NCBI GenBank assembly: GCA_030765065.1
Contig: CM060980.1
Coordinates: forward strand, 60,682,364-60,746,363
Reading direction: 5' to 3'
Source of the DNA: Deroplatys truncata
Lineage: Eukaryota > Arthropoda > Insecta > Mantodea > Mantidae
Length of the DNA: 64,000 nt
Shown here: positions 1 through 11,749 of the stretch, one piece after another
How positions within the stretch are numbered: the stretch's first letter is position 1
How the letters are laid out: each line of letters starts with the position of its first letter
Made by a program: the position numbers and the translations under genes
The notes under the pieces: model-generated
Seen by the model: the letters and a program-made list of their open reading frames with translations, nothing else
Database searches by the model: none
Told to the model about the DNA's origin: nothing

Positions 1-73
1 TGATCATATAAAACATGGAGTAGTAAATTTTTAATAAACACTTGAAGACAGATCAATCCTATAGGAAGAAGAC

Positions 74-116
<43 letters not shown>

Positions 117-212
117 GTGACTTGTAGCAGCCTAGCATAGTTCAGTACTACAGCTAGAAACTCGAACCATTGATCTTCGGCTTTCCCTGCAGATGCTCTA
201 TCGCTGAGTTGA
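74..212 (-). mobile_element. tRNA-derived SINE with (ATT)n tail
   Basis: Read on the minus strand, the segment starts with a tRNA-like head (CTCAGCGATAGAGCATC resembles an A box and GGTTCGAGTTTC a B box) and ends in a run of ATT triplets at 74-114. A tRNA head with internal RNA polymerase III promoter boxes and a simple-repeat tail is the usual layout of a SINE. The head abuts the poly-A end of the next SINE (223-436), so one probably inserted next to the other. The element is short and degenerate, and the tail may have expanded after insertion. Confidence 0.55.
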
Positions 213-222
213 TATTCTTTTT

Positions 223-436
223 TCTTTTTTTTTAAGTTCCCTTGTCTTACCGAGCTTATGATACTGTGGATTTTTTTACGGTTTTTTTCATTACCGCTTA
301 TTGCCGCAGCACACAACATACATACACACCACAAACACCCATAGCCATGGCGGGACTCGAATCCGCGACCCTCAGCTTGGTGGAGCGCCGGAGCTATACA
401 CTCCAGCAACCACGGCTACGAGGGCCGGCACTATGG
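223..436 (-). mobile_element. tRNA-derived SINE, same family as the copy at 25539
   Basis: On the minus strand the element opens with a GC-rich head containing GTGGTTGCTGGAG (A-box-like) and GGATTCGAGTCCC (B box). It then runs through an AC-rich middle and ends in an A-rich tail, seen as T-runs at 223-234 on the plus strand. The same head and body recur at 25539-25771, which makes this a dispersed retroposed family rather than a tRNA gene. It lacks a plausible cloverleaf 3' end. Confidence 0.7.
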
Positions 437-1029
437 CGGCATGTCCGCAAGCACAATAAATTTCTCATCTGATTCATGTAACCCAGAAATCTTTGAGGCG
501 ATCTTAGTAACTCAGAGATGTTAAATTTTAAAGGCGATTTACACTGTTGGAAGCAGCTTTAATTTCTGAAGTTTATATTTAATCATTATAGGGGTTAAGC
601 TTTTTGAAAACACTGTTTCACACTAGCTGAAATAATTTTAATAGCATCTATTTATCTTCAAATACGCTTTTCTTATCAATTTGGATATTAATTATTTTAC
701 ACAAGCGTTCTTCTATATTAACATGTTGAAAGGATGTTTTTTAACATGAATGTGCACTGAAAACAGATTTACTTAACGCACATTTTAATTTTCAAAATAG
801 AAATGAACTCGAGCACAAATTTGCATTATATATTCTTTCTCTATATTTTTTTCGAATTTCTAACAAATGTTACTGGGAAATTAGCTAGCTCTTGTTAGGA
901 CTAAAGTATATTTTTATCTGCAAGAATCGAAAGTAAAGCTGTCCTTAGGCCTTAGATAAAATTATTTTCTTGAAGCAGCTGCCAGATATTGTCATTTTCT
1001 GGATGCAACTTGATGGCAGACAAGATTCC
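437..1029. other. No recognisable feature
   Basis: AT-rich sequence with only short chance frames. I see no repeat family, RNA gene or coding signal here. Confidence 0.5.
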
Positions 1030-1362
1030 AGAGACGAACGAAGTCCCTATCATTTCCAGTTCGAAACACCCGCACTTGGCCAGTAGACGCGGAGTCCCGC
1101 GAGAGGGCGACGAGGCGGCCCTTGCAGGTAGGCTAACGTGCCCTGTCTTTTCGGGCAGAAATCTTTCCAAAGCGCAGTAACCATGCCATCTGTCCATCAC
1201 TAGGCGCACTACGGATCCCGGAGATATGAAAGGGAGAAAGATGAAATGACAGGAAATGAGGGAAAGGGGAAAGCGTGGTAGAATATACCACTCCAGCATT
1301 CGCCTAGGCGACCAGGAAAACCATGAAAAACCCCATGGTCGAAACCCCGAAAAAACCACGAA
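1030..1362 (-). mobile_element. SINE fragment carrying the shared SINE core, head missing
   Basis: On the minus strand this GC-richer block contains GGTTTTTTCGGGGTTT, then a GGCGAATGCTGGAGTGGT-like core followed by a T/C-rich stretch. The same core follows the tRNA heads of the SINEs at 22266 and 37095, so this is probably a 5'-truncated relative. The open frames over it are shadows of the GC-rich composition. The 3' limit is uncertain. Confidence 0.5.
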
Positions 1363-2354
1363 AAATCCCCAGAGAAAAGAATATCATAAAATACTCTCAT
1401 CTTTTTATAAGCGAGCCCAACTTGGAATATCGATATTACCTCATTGCCATTACCGGCACACTTGTGATAATGAGCCAATATGCACGATATTTATTACAGG
1501 ATAAGGTTGCATATAAATAACTAACTCACTACTTCTGGTATAATTTTTAAAAATAACACTTTTCTATATGATAGCAAGGGACGAGAGTACAGGCTGTTTT
1601 TGTTATGTTGGTAGTATTGAGATGCGTTTCCTTCTCACTAGCGAGAGAAACTAAACTTCTCTCTCATCTTCTCCCACCCGCCTCTCGTCCCACCTCTGCT
1701 CCTTTTCAGTTAAATATATGTGCAAAGTTATAATACAAGGAAATGTGTAAGAGAGAATATGCAGTTGTATGGCTGGTAGCGGGGGAGGGGTTAGTCGTGG
1801 AAGGAATAAACCTAACTACAGCCAGCTACTCCCTTCTGTTAATGCAAAGCAAAGGAGCACAGAAACCTGGCTTGTACATATGTGCACACAAAGAGCAAAT
1901 GTGCGATACACGCGTGTGTGTGCGCTCAAGAAAATCAGAGTGAATGACCAGCAAAGATGCAAGTTTTAAAGGGCTATGTTTACACGCTCAGAGTTTGTAA
2001 ATCCCGAGGGGTTAAATTTGCTATAGAGGGAAAAATACTTCTCATGCTCGAGTTGAAATTAGAAACAAATCTGGAGTGCAACAGCAACAACCTTCTTTAG
2101 CCGTTGCAGTTTCCATGGTGCTGCACGTGTTATTCGTGTAATTGCGTTACTTTTACATTCACTTTAATGTGATGATAAATACCTGACAAGAGATGACTTA
2201 TTCTTCTTTTTAAAACGGATTAGACTTCTATGTCTATTTCAGTTTCCACAATTTCGTTTTCGGTATTATCTCCCTTTTCCTTTAGGTTTAAATTGAACGG
2301 GTGCTCACAAAACGGGCGAACCAATTTTTACTTTCTCTACTACGTTGGTTCACT
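1363..2354. other. No clear feature; pyrimidine- and GT-rich patches
   Basis: Mixed-composition sequence with a CT-rich patch near 1650-1710 and a GT-rich patch near 1910. A short match to the inverted end of family A (TTACTTTCTCTACTACG) lies near 2330. Nothing else is recognisable. Confidence 0.4.
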
Positions 2355-2884
2355 CAACAACAAAAAATGTATATGACGTAAATTTTGTATTTTAACGCGA
2401 TCTACATTTTTCTGTGTAGTAAAATTTTCTCTATTTCTTGTGGTTTACCAGTTATACAAAAATCGTTCACATTAAAGGATGCTTTTGGAGACATTCCCAG
2501 AAAACTCAAGATATATATTTTATTTGTCATGAAAGTATCTTAAATATATGATATTTTAATCAAAATCGTTAGAGCCATTTTTGAGAAAATTAAAATTATC
2601 GAAAAATGTTCCATGTAAAGGGTAATATGGGATAAGCGGATTTTCTTGAAAACCTTTGTGTCGCATCTCTGGAAGATATTGAACCTAAATACCAAGTTTG
2701 GTGTTTATCCAACTGTTCGTTTCTGAGTTATGCTGTTCACAGACACACACGGACATTTTTCCAAACATACCTTTTTGGATTCAGGAGGCCTCAAAGCATG
2801 TATTTCCGGTGAAATCTCGGTATCGAATTTTTGAGTGGAATGCAATGCTTCCCCTCCTTACTGTACGTAGTAGAGAAAGTAAAA
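2355..2884 (+). repeat. Family A dispersed repeat (subtype A2), 5'-truncated
   Basis: The block shares a long series of motifs with copies at 44296-45185 and 61810-62605: TTTTAACGCGATCTACATTT, a TTCCCAGAAAA.TCAAGATAT segment, GAGTTATGC followed by CACAGACACACAC, and the terminal GGTGGAATGCAAT-like and GTAGAGAAAGTAAA motifs. It lacks the 5' module with TGTTACATTCACATGACTT. Short open frames across it are chance frames conserved by repetition; I see no codon-level evidence of a protein. Confidence 0.75.
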
Positions 2885-3359
2885 AGCGACTATCGATCAT
2901 TTTATAACAGTTCGAATCGCATGTTATATTTATTTCTTTAATTGACATTTATAAAATACTGCATATGTGTGTGTGTGCTTGTGTATGTAATGAAATATCT
3001 AGTGTCAAAACCTCTGAATAACCTTTATTGTAGTTTTACAGATGTATGCACTGAACAAACCTTCTAATGATCCTCACGTGCGAAATGTTTGCTTTATTTC
3101 CTTTGTGAGTATGTTGTAATCAGCTTCGTTAGCTAGCGCTTAAATAACTGTATAAAAATAGAGCATTTATAACATTAGAAATCAGTGAATAAATATTTTA
3201 TAATTAACAGCTGGGAAGATTGTTTTTCTTAATGGCCGTAGATTATTTTACAAAGAGGATAATCTGATGGCCAGGGAATGCTTAATCTTCATATTCAGCT
3301 TCACCTCTATTTCGGTGCAATATGTTACAAAATTGAGTTTTATTTACGGACGCTCTTTA

Positions 3360-3619
3360 AATGCTGCGGTCCTTAGCGTCCCATTCTATATTGGGCGTGA
3401 AAGACCGGTAATTTTGCTCAGAGGCCTCTTTATCAAGCTTGAGGTTCTTTTACTGCCGTAAATCTACGACACGGGACCATCGGCTTTACTTCAATTCCGA
3501 AGAAAGTCATGCTAAGGACTTTTACGCTCGAAAAAATTCATCGCCCTCCGCCGGGTTTGAACCCGCGACCTCGAGAACTAGAGGCTAAGCTTGGTAACCA
3601 CTGCACCACAGAGGGCGAC
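3360..3619 (-). mobile_element. tRNA-headed SINE with a strong cloverleaf-like head
   Basis: The head at about 3541-3618, read on the minus strand, begins CGCCCTC and closes with GAGGGCG, a perfect 7-bp acceptor-like stem. It has an A box (TGGTGCAGTGGTTACC), a paired anticodon-like arm with an 8-base loop, and a B box (GGGTTCAAACCCG). A body with CCCGTGTCGTAGATTTAC and GTAAAAGAACC follows, which resembles a core I recall from other invertebrate SINEs. There is no CCA or terminator-like T run next to the acceptor, and the anticodon loop is one base too long, so I call a SINE rather than a tRNA gene. The 3' end is uncertain. Confidence 0.65.
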
Positions 3620-4105
3620 AGTGCATATGTTAACATTTTCTGCATTATGTGAAAACTACGAAGCGTTTTTTTTAATTTTTAATAACAATAGAACTAAACA
3701 GAAGGTACAAGGATTTAAAATCTCACACACTGTAACTACCTAAAAAATTAGTCAACCATTCCGACGATGAGTGTTGCACCGCTAAAGGGTACTTATAGAC
3801 TATAAGCATTTCCAGAACTTAGAAGACTGTCGGAGGAAAGTAAAGAAGTAAGACGCTCCGCCGTTGTATCACATCCTTTTCCGTGAATTTTCATCCGTTA
3901 TTAAGAATAGTCGGGCTGTACAAAATTACAATTATAAGGTGTTCAGGATAGGATTGACCATAAAAATCGTCTAGATCATTGTACAATACTTTAATAGAAC
4001 GAAGGGAAGGTAAATCAAAATTAATTCGTTATTGGAGCCTAGAAAGGTAAATGTGCAATCCAGCTAGTGTTAAAACTCAATACATAAATACTTTGAATTG
4101 TCTGT

Positions 4106-5264
4106 TGAGGCAGTATGTTTAACACCTCAATGATTTCTGTCTAATTATATAATATATAAATTCAATAACAGCCCACCTTAAAGCAATATGTGTATGTAAC
4201 AAGATATAAAAGGTATATATTTGAAATGATATATTTGTTATTAGTTGGTAGTTGGAAGATGCTTCATGTTGATATGCCCCATGTATGGAAGCCAATTTGT
4301 CGCAGTCACTTCGTGTTATCTTATTGCTGGGCGCCTGTTATTTCCTAACAATGCTTATAATTAACAAACATCTCAAATCAATGTCATACAATAACGCTTA
4401 TTTACACTACAATCACTCTGGCATTTACATTATTGTGATACAAATTTCTGCCACATATTACAGTCATTGTTTATGTTTATATTATTGTATACATGTAATA
4501 ATGTTATGTGAATGTATTACATAATTTAATAATGTAAGAGCTGTGAGAATAATAGGTTAAAAGTTGCTAACAATGAGGTAATAATGAGGTAACCTTGAGG
4601 CAATAATGAGTAAGAAGGATTAATAATGCTATTAGTAATTTTTGGGGCAACAATAATGTAAATTTTGAGACAGTTTATAAATAGCCAATCATCAACCAGA
4701 AAAAAACTTAAGTTAAGTAAAAGTATTCTATTGGACTAGGAATAGGCAATGAGAGACTTAAAATAAAGCAAAATTTACAAATTCAGAAGGCAGTTGCTTG
4801 CAGACAGCGTTACTAACCAGACACGAGATGAGTCCTCGAGAAATTTAAAACGTATTTTTGTGTGAGACAAAAATAGTTTACGCTAAAAAGTGCAAGTATT
4901 TAATAAAAAAATCTCACAGCTCTCTATATCAGTGAAGTTTTATTTAAATCCTGTCAAGCATTAATAAAAGGAGTGAAGTAAAGTTATAATTTGTGTAAGC
5001 CTACATTCTTCAGTCGCACCACTCCCTGCTAAGACATTCATGTCTCTAAACAATATAAATACTGACGCAGCCAAGACAAACATAAATATATAATATTTAA
5101 AGAAACAGTCAAAATTAAAAAGTTAATATTTTTTAAACATTTGGGGCAAAGGCCACCGGAAACTACATTTAGGGCGAAGCTACCGGAAACTTTGTACCAT
5201 ACGTGCGGTTGTAACTAATTCAAGTTCGGCTCCCTAACATTTGAACTACAATATAACTACTTCA
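4106..5264 (+). mobile_element. Family B solo-LTR-like element, target duplication CTGT
   Basis: The element starts TGAGGCAGTA, ends CTACTTCA, and is flanked on both sides by CTGT (4102-4105 and 5265-5268), as expected for an LTR retrotransposon insertion. Promoter-like parts lie in the middle: TTTATAAATAGCC near 4675, CCAAT boxes on both strands within the next 100 bases, and AATAAAAG near 4965 as a possible polyadenylation signal. The 3' fifth has GGGGC(A/G)AAGG(C)CACCGGAAAC-like repeats. No internal coding region or second LTR is present. Confidence 0.75.
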
Positions 5265-5268
5265 CTGT

Positions 5269-6600
5269 ATTTGCCGTAATATAAAATTCCATATAATGAG
5301 ACTAATAATGACAACACTTCATAAGCCTTACTTAAAATCCTTGTGGATGAAGCTACGCCAGTGTCTCGGATTTCCAGTCAAAATATTAACAATAATCGAC
5401 GCCGAAACTCGTAAGCCCCTCGCCTAAGCTCGGAATAATAACCTGAGTTCCATGATATGAGTAAACTTTGGGTCGACTGAAGGAGATAGTTTCGATATAG
5501 TACGGTCGGCCGAGTTTTGGCTCAGCGTATCATTGTGTGTATGTGTGTCTTGGAATTAAGTCCGGACCATTGAATGCCCATATTAGTTTCTCCAACAGAT
5601 ATGGAAATTCCTATACACAGAGCAACACCCTGGTATTATCCAATACAATTCCTCTCCGCCCCATTCTAATTTCTATACTGTTTTTCGCTTCTGCTCAGAT
5701 AACAAATGAGAGCATAGAGGCGTAGGAACAGTAATACTATTGGAGTTTGAACTACCGCACGCATGGTTGCAGAATATCGGCCCCTTTCCGTTAAGATGGT
5801 CGATGAAATGTAAATAATTCCTTCACAGAGGGCAACTTGGTTCTTCATATGGGAACTTTAAGAGACAAGGCAACTGAACTTTAGGGAATATAACCAGTGT
5901 CACGCAGCATTATACGAGAATCCAAATGTATAAATTTCCATTTGGTTATAAGTTCAATTAATAACTGAAATAAGGGGATTAAAGCCCACGGAGCTGGGCT
6001 GTTAGAGCTGTTCACGGAGCCCACAAGTGACCTAAAGCCATGCTATCCAAATAAAATAACTATTGCCCATCTTTCTAACAAATTAATCCTGCTAAAACGC
6101 ATTATTGAGTAGTCGAGATTGAAACACTTTCAGATACCTTTTCTCTCTCAAGACAAACATCAGGTCGGATATGTTGCCTGAAATGACATAATTGATCCCC
6201 CATTTATAGAACGCCAAATAGGTCTTTGGCATGGTATAGCATTGTATGGATATCACATAGCATAGTACCTAACTCGCATTATCTAGCGAGTTATTCTTCT
6301 CAATTTTTTATAGTTTAATATCCCTTGTAACAGAAGGAGTGAAGATTTTATTAACGAATCCTAAAATGATCCCTAGGTCCGAAAATCTGAGTTGCTCAGA
6401 TCTGTCCAGTATGAAGAAATATTCCGAAAGAAACATAGAGGCAACTCGCTTCAATCGATATTCGAACGCGGGCCTCCTGAATTACATTACCACTTTCATC
6501 TCGGTGGTGATGTTTCAAAAGTTCTCGATGATGGCATTACATCATCATCATGAATTGGGCCTCTGTTCCGGTCTCATGAAAGCTAAATTTGTTCAATCCA
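5269..6600. other. No recognisable feature
   Basis: Moderately AT-rich sequence with short chance frames only. I see no match to the repeat families of this window. Confidence 0.4.
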
Positions 6601-6690
6601 TATACATACATACACACATACGTACACATACATACATACGTACATACATACATACAAACATACATACATACATGCATGCATACATGGTTT
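6601..6690. repeat. (CATA)n-type microsatellite
   Basis: Imperfect run of ATAC/CATA tetramers with interspersed CGTA and GCAT units. The Tyr/Thr/His-rich frames over it on both strands are artefacts of the repeat. Confidence 0.9.
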
Positions 6691-8289
6691 ATTTTTAATG
6701 ATACTACGGCAGCCACCGGGTCTGACTCGATTAGGTATCGTTTTGAATGACCCCAGTCTATGGTAACCTAGCTCACGCAACTACGGAGGGCAACTGTAGT
6801 TCAGTCTAACGTTGTTTGGGATGCTATATAGTGGGAATAGCGTCCTGTAAATATCTGTTGGTTGCATTTATTGTTTGTAGTTGCCATACAAAACTGCGTG
6901 TGTTTGTGTTAGCTTTTGCTCGAGTGTCACCGTTCCTAAAAAATCCACAATTGATAGGTTATTAGACTGAGTCTGTGTTAGACAAAATGAAACGTAAAGA
7001 GTCAATAGCTCCAACGGAGGAAAAATTAGACGAAAAAAGGACTGTGGTGAAAATAAGTCCAAAAAAATTGTTGCCTCACATTACAACGTATTTTTTTACG
7101 ACAGAATATTTGACTGGTCTGCTCGTGCTCGATATATAAATACATGTGATTACTTTCCTTGGTGGAGTACTTAAAGATAAAGCTTATGCAACAAATTACC
7201 ATATGCTTGACAAATTATAATACAATGCCTGGCGTGCATCTTCCTATATTTGGGTTAGAGAAATTCGTCGAGTGTTCGACGATGTGTTCAACAGGTTCAG
7301 GCCGCCTCTACTGTAAGAAAGGATTCGTAAAGGGTTGCCGCGGGAGCGACAGTTGTCATATCACGTCATTCAAGAGAAATCCTGTGTGTATGAATACATA
7401 TAGATTAAAACATAATTTGAATAGGAACCCACAGAGCAGTTACAACCGATATTTTTTAGATCTGCAGATATAATTATAAAGTTTTCTGTTTGCTATAAAG
7501 TGATTTTGGGCATTATAGTACATAGCTGTGCTTGTTCTTCGTCAGGCATTTTGTTGAAGACTTTAAGGAAACTTTGCATTCACGGAACCAGCAAAAGGCA
7601 ATTTGTGGTATCTGAATTTGGTAGACTGTGAGCTGCAACAGCGACTGCCAATGACACCTAAGGGTTCACTGTAAATGATGTTTATTTTAACTTTTTGAAA
7701 CTTCTAGCCCTATGGATGAAAATACGGGCTTTACTGCGCTCAATTCCAGAAGTAAAGGTAAATACTGGTTCTGGCAATGCGTCAATTTGTCTGAAGGATT
7801 CACTGATCACATAAGTACACTTCAGTCAAGCACTAGCTCATTCCTCACTCGGTTAGCTGTGTTACTCCAGCCTAGTGCCAACATGCAGCTCATGTAAACT
7901 GCTTGCAAGTGGCGAGCAGTTATAATGGCTAATAACGTTTAGGTGAAATATAGCAGCAAATGTCTCCATCACTCAGAAGCTAAACGTCTGACTAATCTAG
8001 GATCGACCAGATGTGTCATCTTCAGCCTCTCCACTGTTCTCAGTATGTTACAGGAATACAATGTTCCTCACTATGGTATTAAGGTATTTTGTGTATCTCC
8101 TTGTTCTTATCCTTCATATTCATCCTTTTTCTCTGATTAGTACCATCCTCTTCTTCCTCTGTTTCTCTTTCCATATCCTTTTCCTTCTATTTTTCCTCTT
8201 CCTCTTCCTCCAAGATTCCTTTTACTCTTATTATCTTTTTCCTCTTCTACTAGAATAAGATTTGACCTTAAACTCCTTCTGCTAATAAT
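6691..8289. other. No clear gene; pyrimidine-rich tract at the right
   Basis: Contains short unidentified frames (for example 7159-7473 on the plus strand, 104 codons with several Cys and Ser residues), which I cannot assign to a family. A long CT-rich tract at about 8110-8250 has few purines and could adopt unusual structure, but it shows no coding signal. Confidence 0.35.
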
Positions 8290-8417
8290 ACAAATTCGAT
8301 GTTTCACATTCACATGAATCTCTCTATTCTCTATCATTTATTAGTGGGTATAAAACTATTCTTAATAAAGCTACTATGTACTTCATTTTAATTCAGATAA
8401 GCTTTTGCACATTTATA

Positions 8418-9605
8418 GTAGTAGTAGTAGTAGTGGTATTTATTAAGAATTTAGAATTACATTAATCGCATAACACAGTCACATGGGTCGTAAGACCGTA
8501 CATGCTCTCTAGAAAAATACCTGGACTGTATACGTGACTTGCAGTATCGACCAGAAAACAACTATTTTTTTATAATCACCGCAATATATACATACATATA
8601 AAATTGAAAAATCACTCTGAATCACACTCTCAAACACACACACACACACACTCACAGTCGCGCACAAGTACTCAAGCCCCACATATATTTAGAGAAAAAT
8701 TACATAAACACCTTATCTCTCACACACGTACTCTCATTAAGTATGTGCCCAACCTAAGCCATGCTATTCCAGTCCTCTGTTTTATACCTAATTCCAAAAT
8801 GTATGTTTCCTTACCCCACCTAGTTTTTATTTCATTTTGTAGCTCCAATGTTGATCTTTGTCTACATTATATTTTCTGCCTGTTTATATCGCATAGTCGT
8901 GTTTTGACTTTTCTCACGGCACTGTGTGTATTTTCATTACACCTTAGCCAGATATTATTTAAGCCAATTTTTGATAATTCGCGTTGCAACCCCGCCGCCC
9001 ACCATTCTGGATGCTCTATGTTGTTCATTTGATGACGATAACATATTGCTCTCAGAGTTGTTTGATCACCTTTAATTATTCGCAGCCAGTACCTAACTAC
9101 GTTTAGTTTAGCAAATACAGCATCTTCCCAGCACCCTACCTCACGAAGAACCCCGTAGTTTGAAGTACCCCTCCCCAACCCTAGAATGCGCTTCCAGAAA
9201 TTGCATTGTATTTTATTTACATTATCCACCCTCTCCCATCCCCACACTTCACTGCCGTATAGTAATGAGGACCTAACCATTGCTTCATACATGGTCTGTA
9301 ATATTTTTACTGGCATATCTGGTACCCGGGTCAATACCCTTAATACTTCAGAAAGTTGTCCAATCCATTTGTGTTTTATAAACTCCATGTTCTTGTTCCA
9401 TTTTCCGCCCATATCAAACCTTACTCCTAAGTAATCGAAGTGTTTAACATTTTGAATTTCTTCCTCCCAGTAGGTCCACTTTTCATGTTGGCCGTACACA
9501 TATCCAGTTTTAAAGGTGACTGTTTTAGTTTTAAGAATATTTACCTCCATACCCCATTGCCTATAATATTGTCGAAGAGCGTTTAAACCAGATACATAGA
9601 GAACA
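8418..9605 (-). mobile_element. 5'-truncated non-LTR retrotransposon with (ACT)n tail
   Basis: On the minus strand a reverse-transcriptase C-terminal region (8867-9605) is followed by about 440 bases of 3' untranslated sequence ending TTCTTAATAAATACC and a run of ACT triplets at about 8418-8436, a typical LINE-style 3' end. The 5' end breaks off next to the position of the YADD-like motif. This fits target-primed reverse transcription that stopped early. The element sits inside a family A copy, so it is younger than that copy. Confidence 0.75.
8867..9605 (-). pseudogene. LINE reverse transcriptase, thumb and C-terminal part
   Basis: An open frame of 227 codons from 9550 down to 8867 extends upstream in frame to about 9605 as a degenerate HAVLYVSGLNALRQYYRQWG segment that aligns with the end of the catalytic YADD motif and the following helix of reverse transcriptases. 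Visible downstream motifs are WGMEVNILKTKT, FDYLGVRFD, LLYGSEVWGW and KIQCNFWKRILGLG, the usual order of the post-palm region in non-LTR elements. The YADD aspartates, the rest of the palm and any endonuclease are missing, so it cannot be active. The long unbroken frame suggests fairly recent insertion. I am sure it is a non-LTR reverse transcriptase but cannot name the clade. Confidence 0.8.
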
Positions 9606-10340
9606 GCATGGTCATACGCTATATGCGGACATAAAATTCCATGCTGTCTCCATGCAATCGCGAGAAACAGAAACTGAATATTGAAAAGACTTTAAGAGAA
9701 TGACAAAAGTATTCAGATTTCGAATTATTAATAACGAATATTTCGGAAATGGCTTATGCCGCAAAAAATTAAAAATAAATAGTGAGTTTTAAAGATATCT
9801 AATTTTCTGTATAGTACGTTTTCGTCTATGGCTAAACGTTACCAGTTATGCATGATTAGATAAAATTCCTTACGAATGAACAGAACTTCATAGGCTATAC
9901 CCACAAATTTCAAGATATATATTTTATTTGTCATGAAAATATCTTAAATATATGGTATTTTAATCAAAATTGAAAATGTTTAAATAAAAATAAATGTTGA
10001 TCCTTTATTAATTTTTTCCAATTAATAATTTAAATTCTTCATGTAGTTTTTTGATAATTAAATTTCATAGTATTTTATCAAAATCGTTAGCGCTATTTTT
10101 ATAAAATAAAAAATGTCGAAATATGTTCCGTGTGAAGGGTAACTGGTGTGGGAGGATTTTCTTGAAAATATATGTGTTGCATCTTTGGAACCTACTGAAC
10201 TTAAATACCATACAGACACACATCCGGACCTTTTTAAATGTGCCTGTTTTGGGATTAGGATGCCTCAGAACATATATTTCCGGTGAAATTTTGACAGAAT
10301 TTTTGCTGGAATGCAGTACTTTTTTTTACTTACTAAAATT

Positions 10341-11715
10341 TGAATTGCCTTCCTTCTTAGTCTGAGTTATTTCCATGTTTTCTGTACTCTTATATATGAT
10401 ACGTTTGTTCTTTCCTCGTCTTATACATTATTTATTTTATTTTTATTTATAATTAATACTCAGAATTTGTAGTTTCTGAAGGATTATAAAGTTATTTAAT
10501 TCATCTCTTAATGTAAAGCTACTTGCTTAAAAATTCCAAGTTACAATTTCCGTTCTGATGTCTCCAAAATTCAAGTGTCATACGTAAAATGAGGTGTATG
10601 TAATTTATTGCGTGGCAAATCGTCATAGCTGTTTTTGGGCCAGAAAGATGTTTTGCCATAGACAACCATGACTGACTTTATAAGCACATAGATATAGTTA
10701 AATTATAAACATGTAAAATATTTACTGTAATACTTACTATACAATACCAACTGGTCATCCTCCAAACATTTAGCTTTAAGAATGTAGGACTGCAATCGCT
10801 TTGTAAGCTTCCAGTAGAATTTAGAAACTACTGATGAGATAAATCTATATAACACTTCAAATTAGCTGAAAACTAGTTAAGAAATGTTATTCTCTACCTG
10901 CTACATATATACCCGTATGAAGCATGAGAGAATAATTCATAGCCCTTTTTCGGCTGATTGTAAAGTTCACGCAGAGCACATGTGGAAGATGTTTTAACCC
11001 ATTAAGCAACATCTCGAAAATCTTAACAAATAATAACAACCTATTCCACAGATAGGCATAAGTAGACAACGCATGGTTACTGATTGCTATTTTTAGTTCC
11101 AAATATTGCTAATATAATTTTGCATTGATGCCGATAACGAACCCAATTATCATTTTGAAGTTTTATTTATCTGAATTGTAAATTCATGAAGAATTTCTAG
11201 AAGAAACAAAAAGATTCACTATATCCTAGATACGCAGAAACAATGAAAGAAGTGATTGTTAACAGAGACCCTCAAATGTGCGCGGGGTGCAACGCGTTGA
11301 AGGTTATTCGATATTTATCCCATGAGATGCGGGAAACCCCGGAAAAAATCTACTCAAAGCAATTCTTATAAACCGTAATTACTATTATACAACGAAATTA
11401 TATTAACAAAAACTAATTCGATAAATAAAACTAATTACAATGAACAGGAATTTTGGCTTTTTCAAGTTGTATTGACAGAAATGAGCATAAAGTAGTGAAT
11501 AGTAATAATGATGATAATCATAATATACTTATTATATGTTGTTAATTGTTGTATCAGCATTATTATATTTGTTTGTAACGCAATATTATATAAGCCTACA
11601 TATAATAAAATCAACAGAAGTGTTACCGGTAATTATTAGCATTTATGTTAACAATTCACACTAACGCATACAATAGGCTATACGGAAGTCCATTGCATTT
11701 ACAAATTGCGCTGGG

Positions 11716-11749
<34 letters not shown>

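Larger units (their letters stand above)
8290..10340 (+). repeat. Family A copy split by a LINE insertion
   Basis: The left part (8290-8417) matches the 5' module of family A (TTCACATTCACATGAATC, then TTAGTGGGTATAAAACTATT). The right part (9606-10340) continues in register with ATAAAATTCCATGCTGTC and runs to the GGAATGCAGTAC end. The intervening 8418-9605 is a minus-strand LINE. About 100 bases of extra AT-rich sequence near 9980-10075 also interrupt the consensus. Confidence 0.75.

Noticed and set aside
952-1359. 135-codon minus-strand frame
   Set aside because: It covers a GC-rich SINE core fragment and contains the SINE motif translated in all frames; no protein family is recognisable.
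2698-2907. Recurrent peptide with FVSELCCSQTHTD and similar in several family A copies
   Set aside because: It recurs because the DNA repeat recurs; stops fall at different places and the differences show no preference for silent positions that I can see.
6339-6780. Tyr/His/Thr- and Met/Tyr/Val-rich frames on both strands
   Set aside because: They translate the CATA-type microsatellite; frames are open on both strands because of the repeat unit.
6987-7090. MKRKESIAPTEEKLDEK frame as a possible pogo/CENP-B-type start
   Set aside because: Only the first few residues resemble such proteins; the following sequence does not continue the helix-turn-helix pattern.
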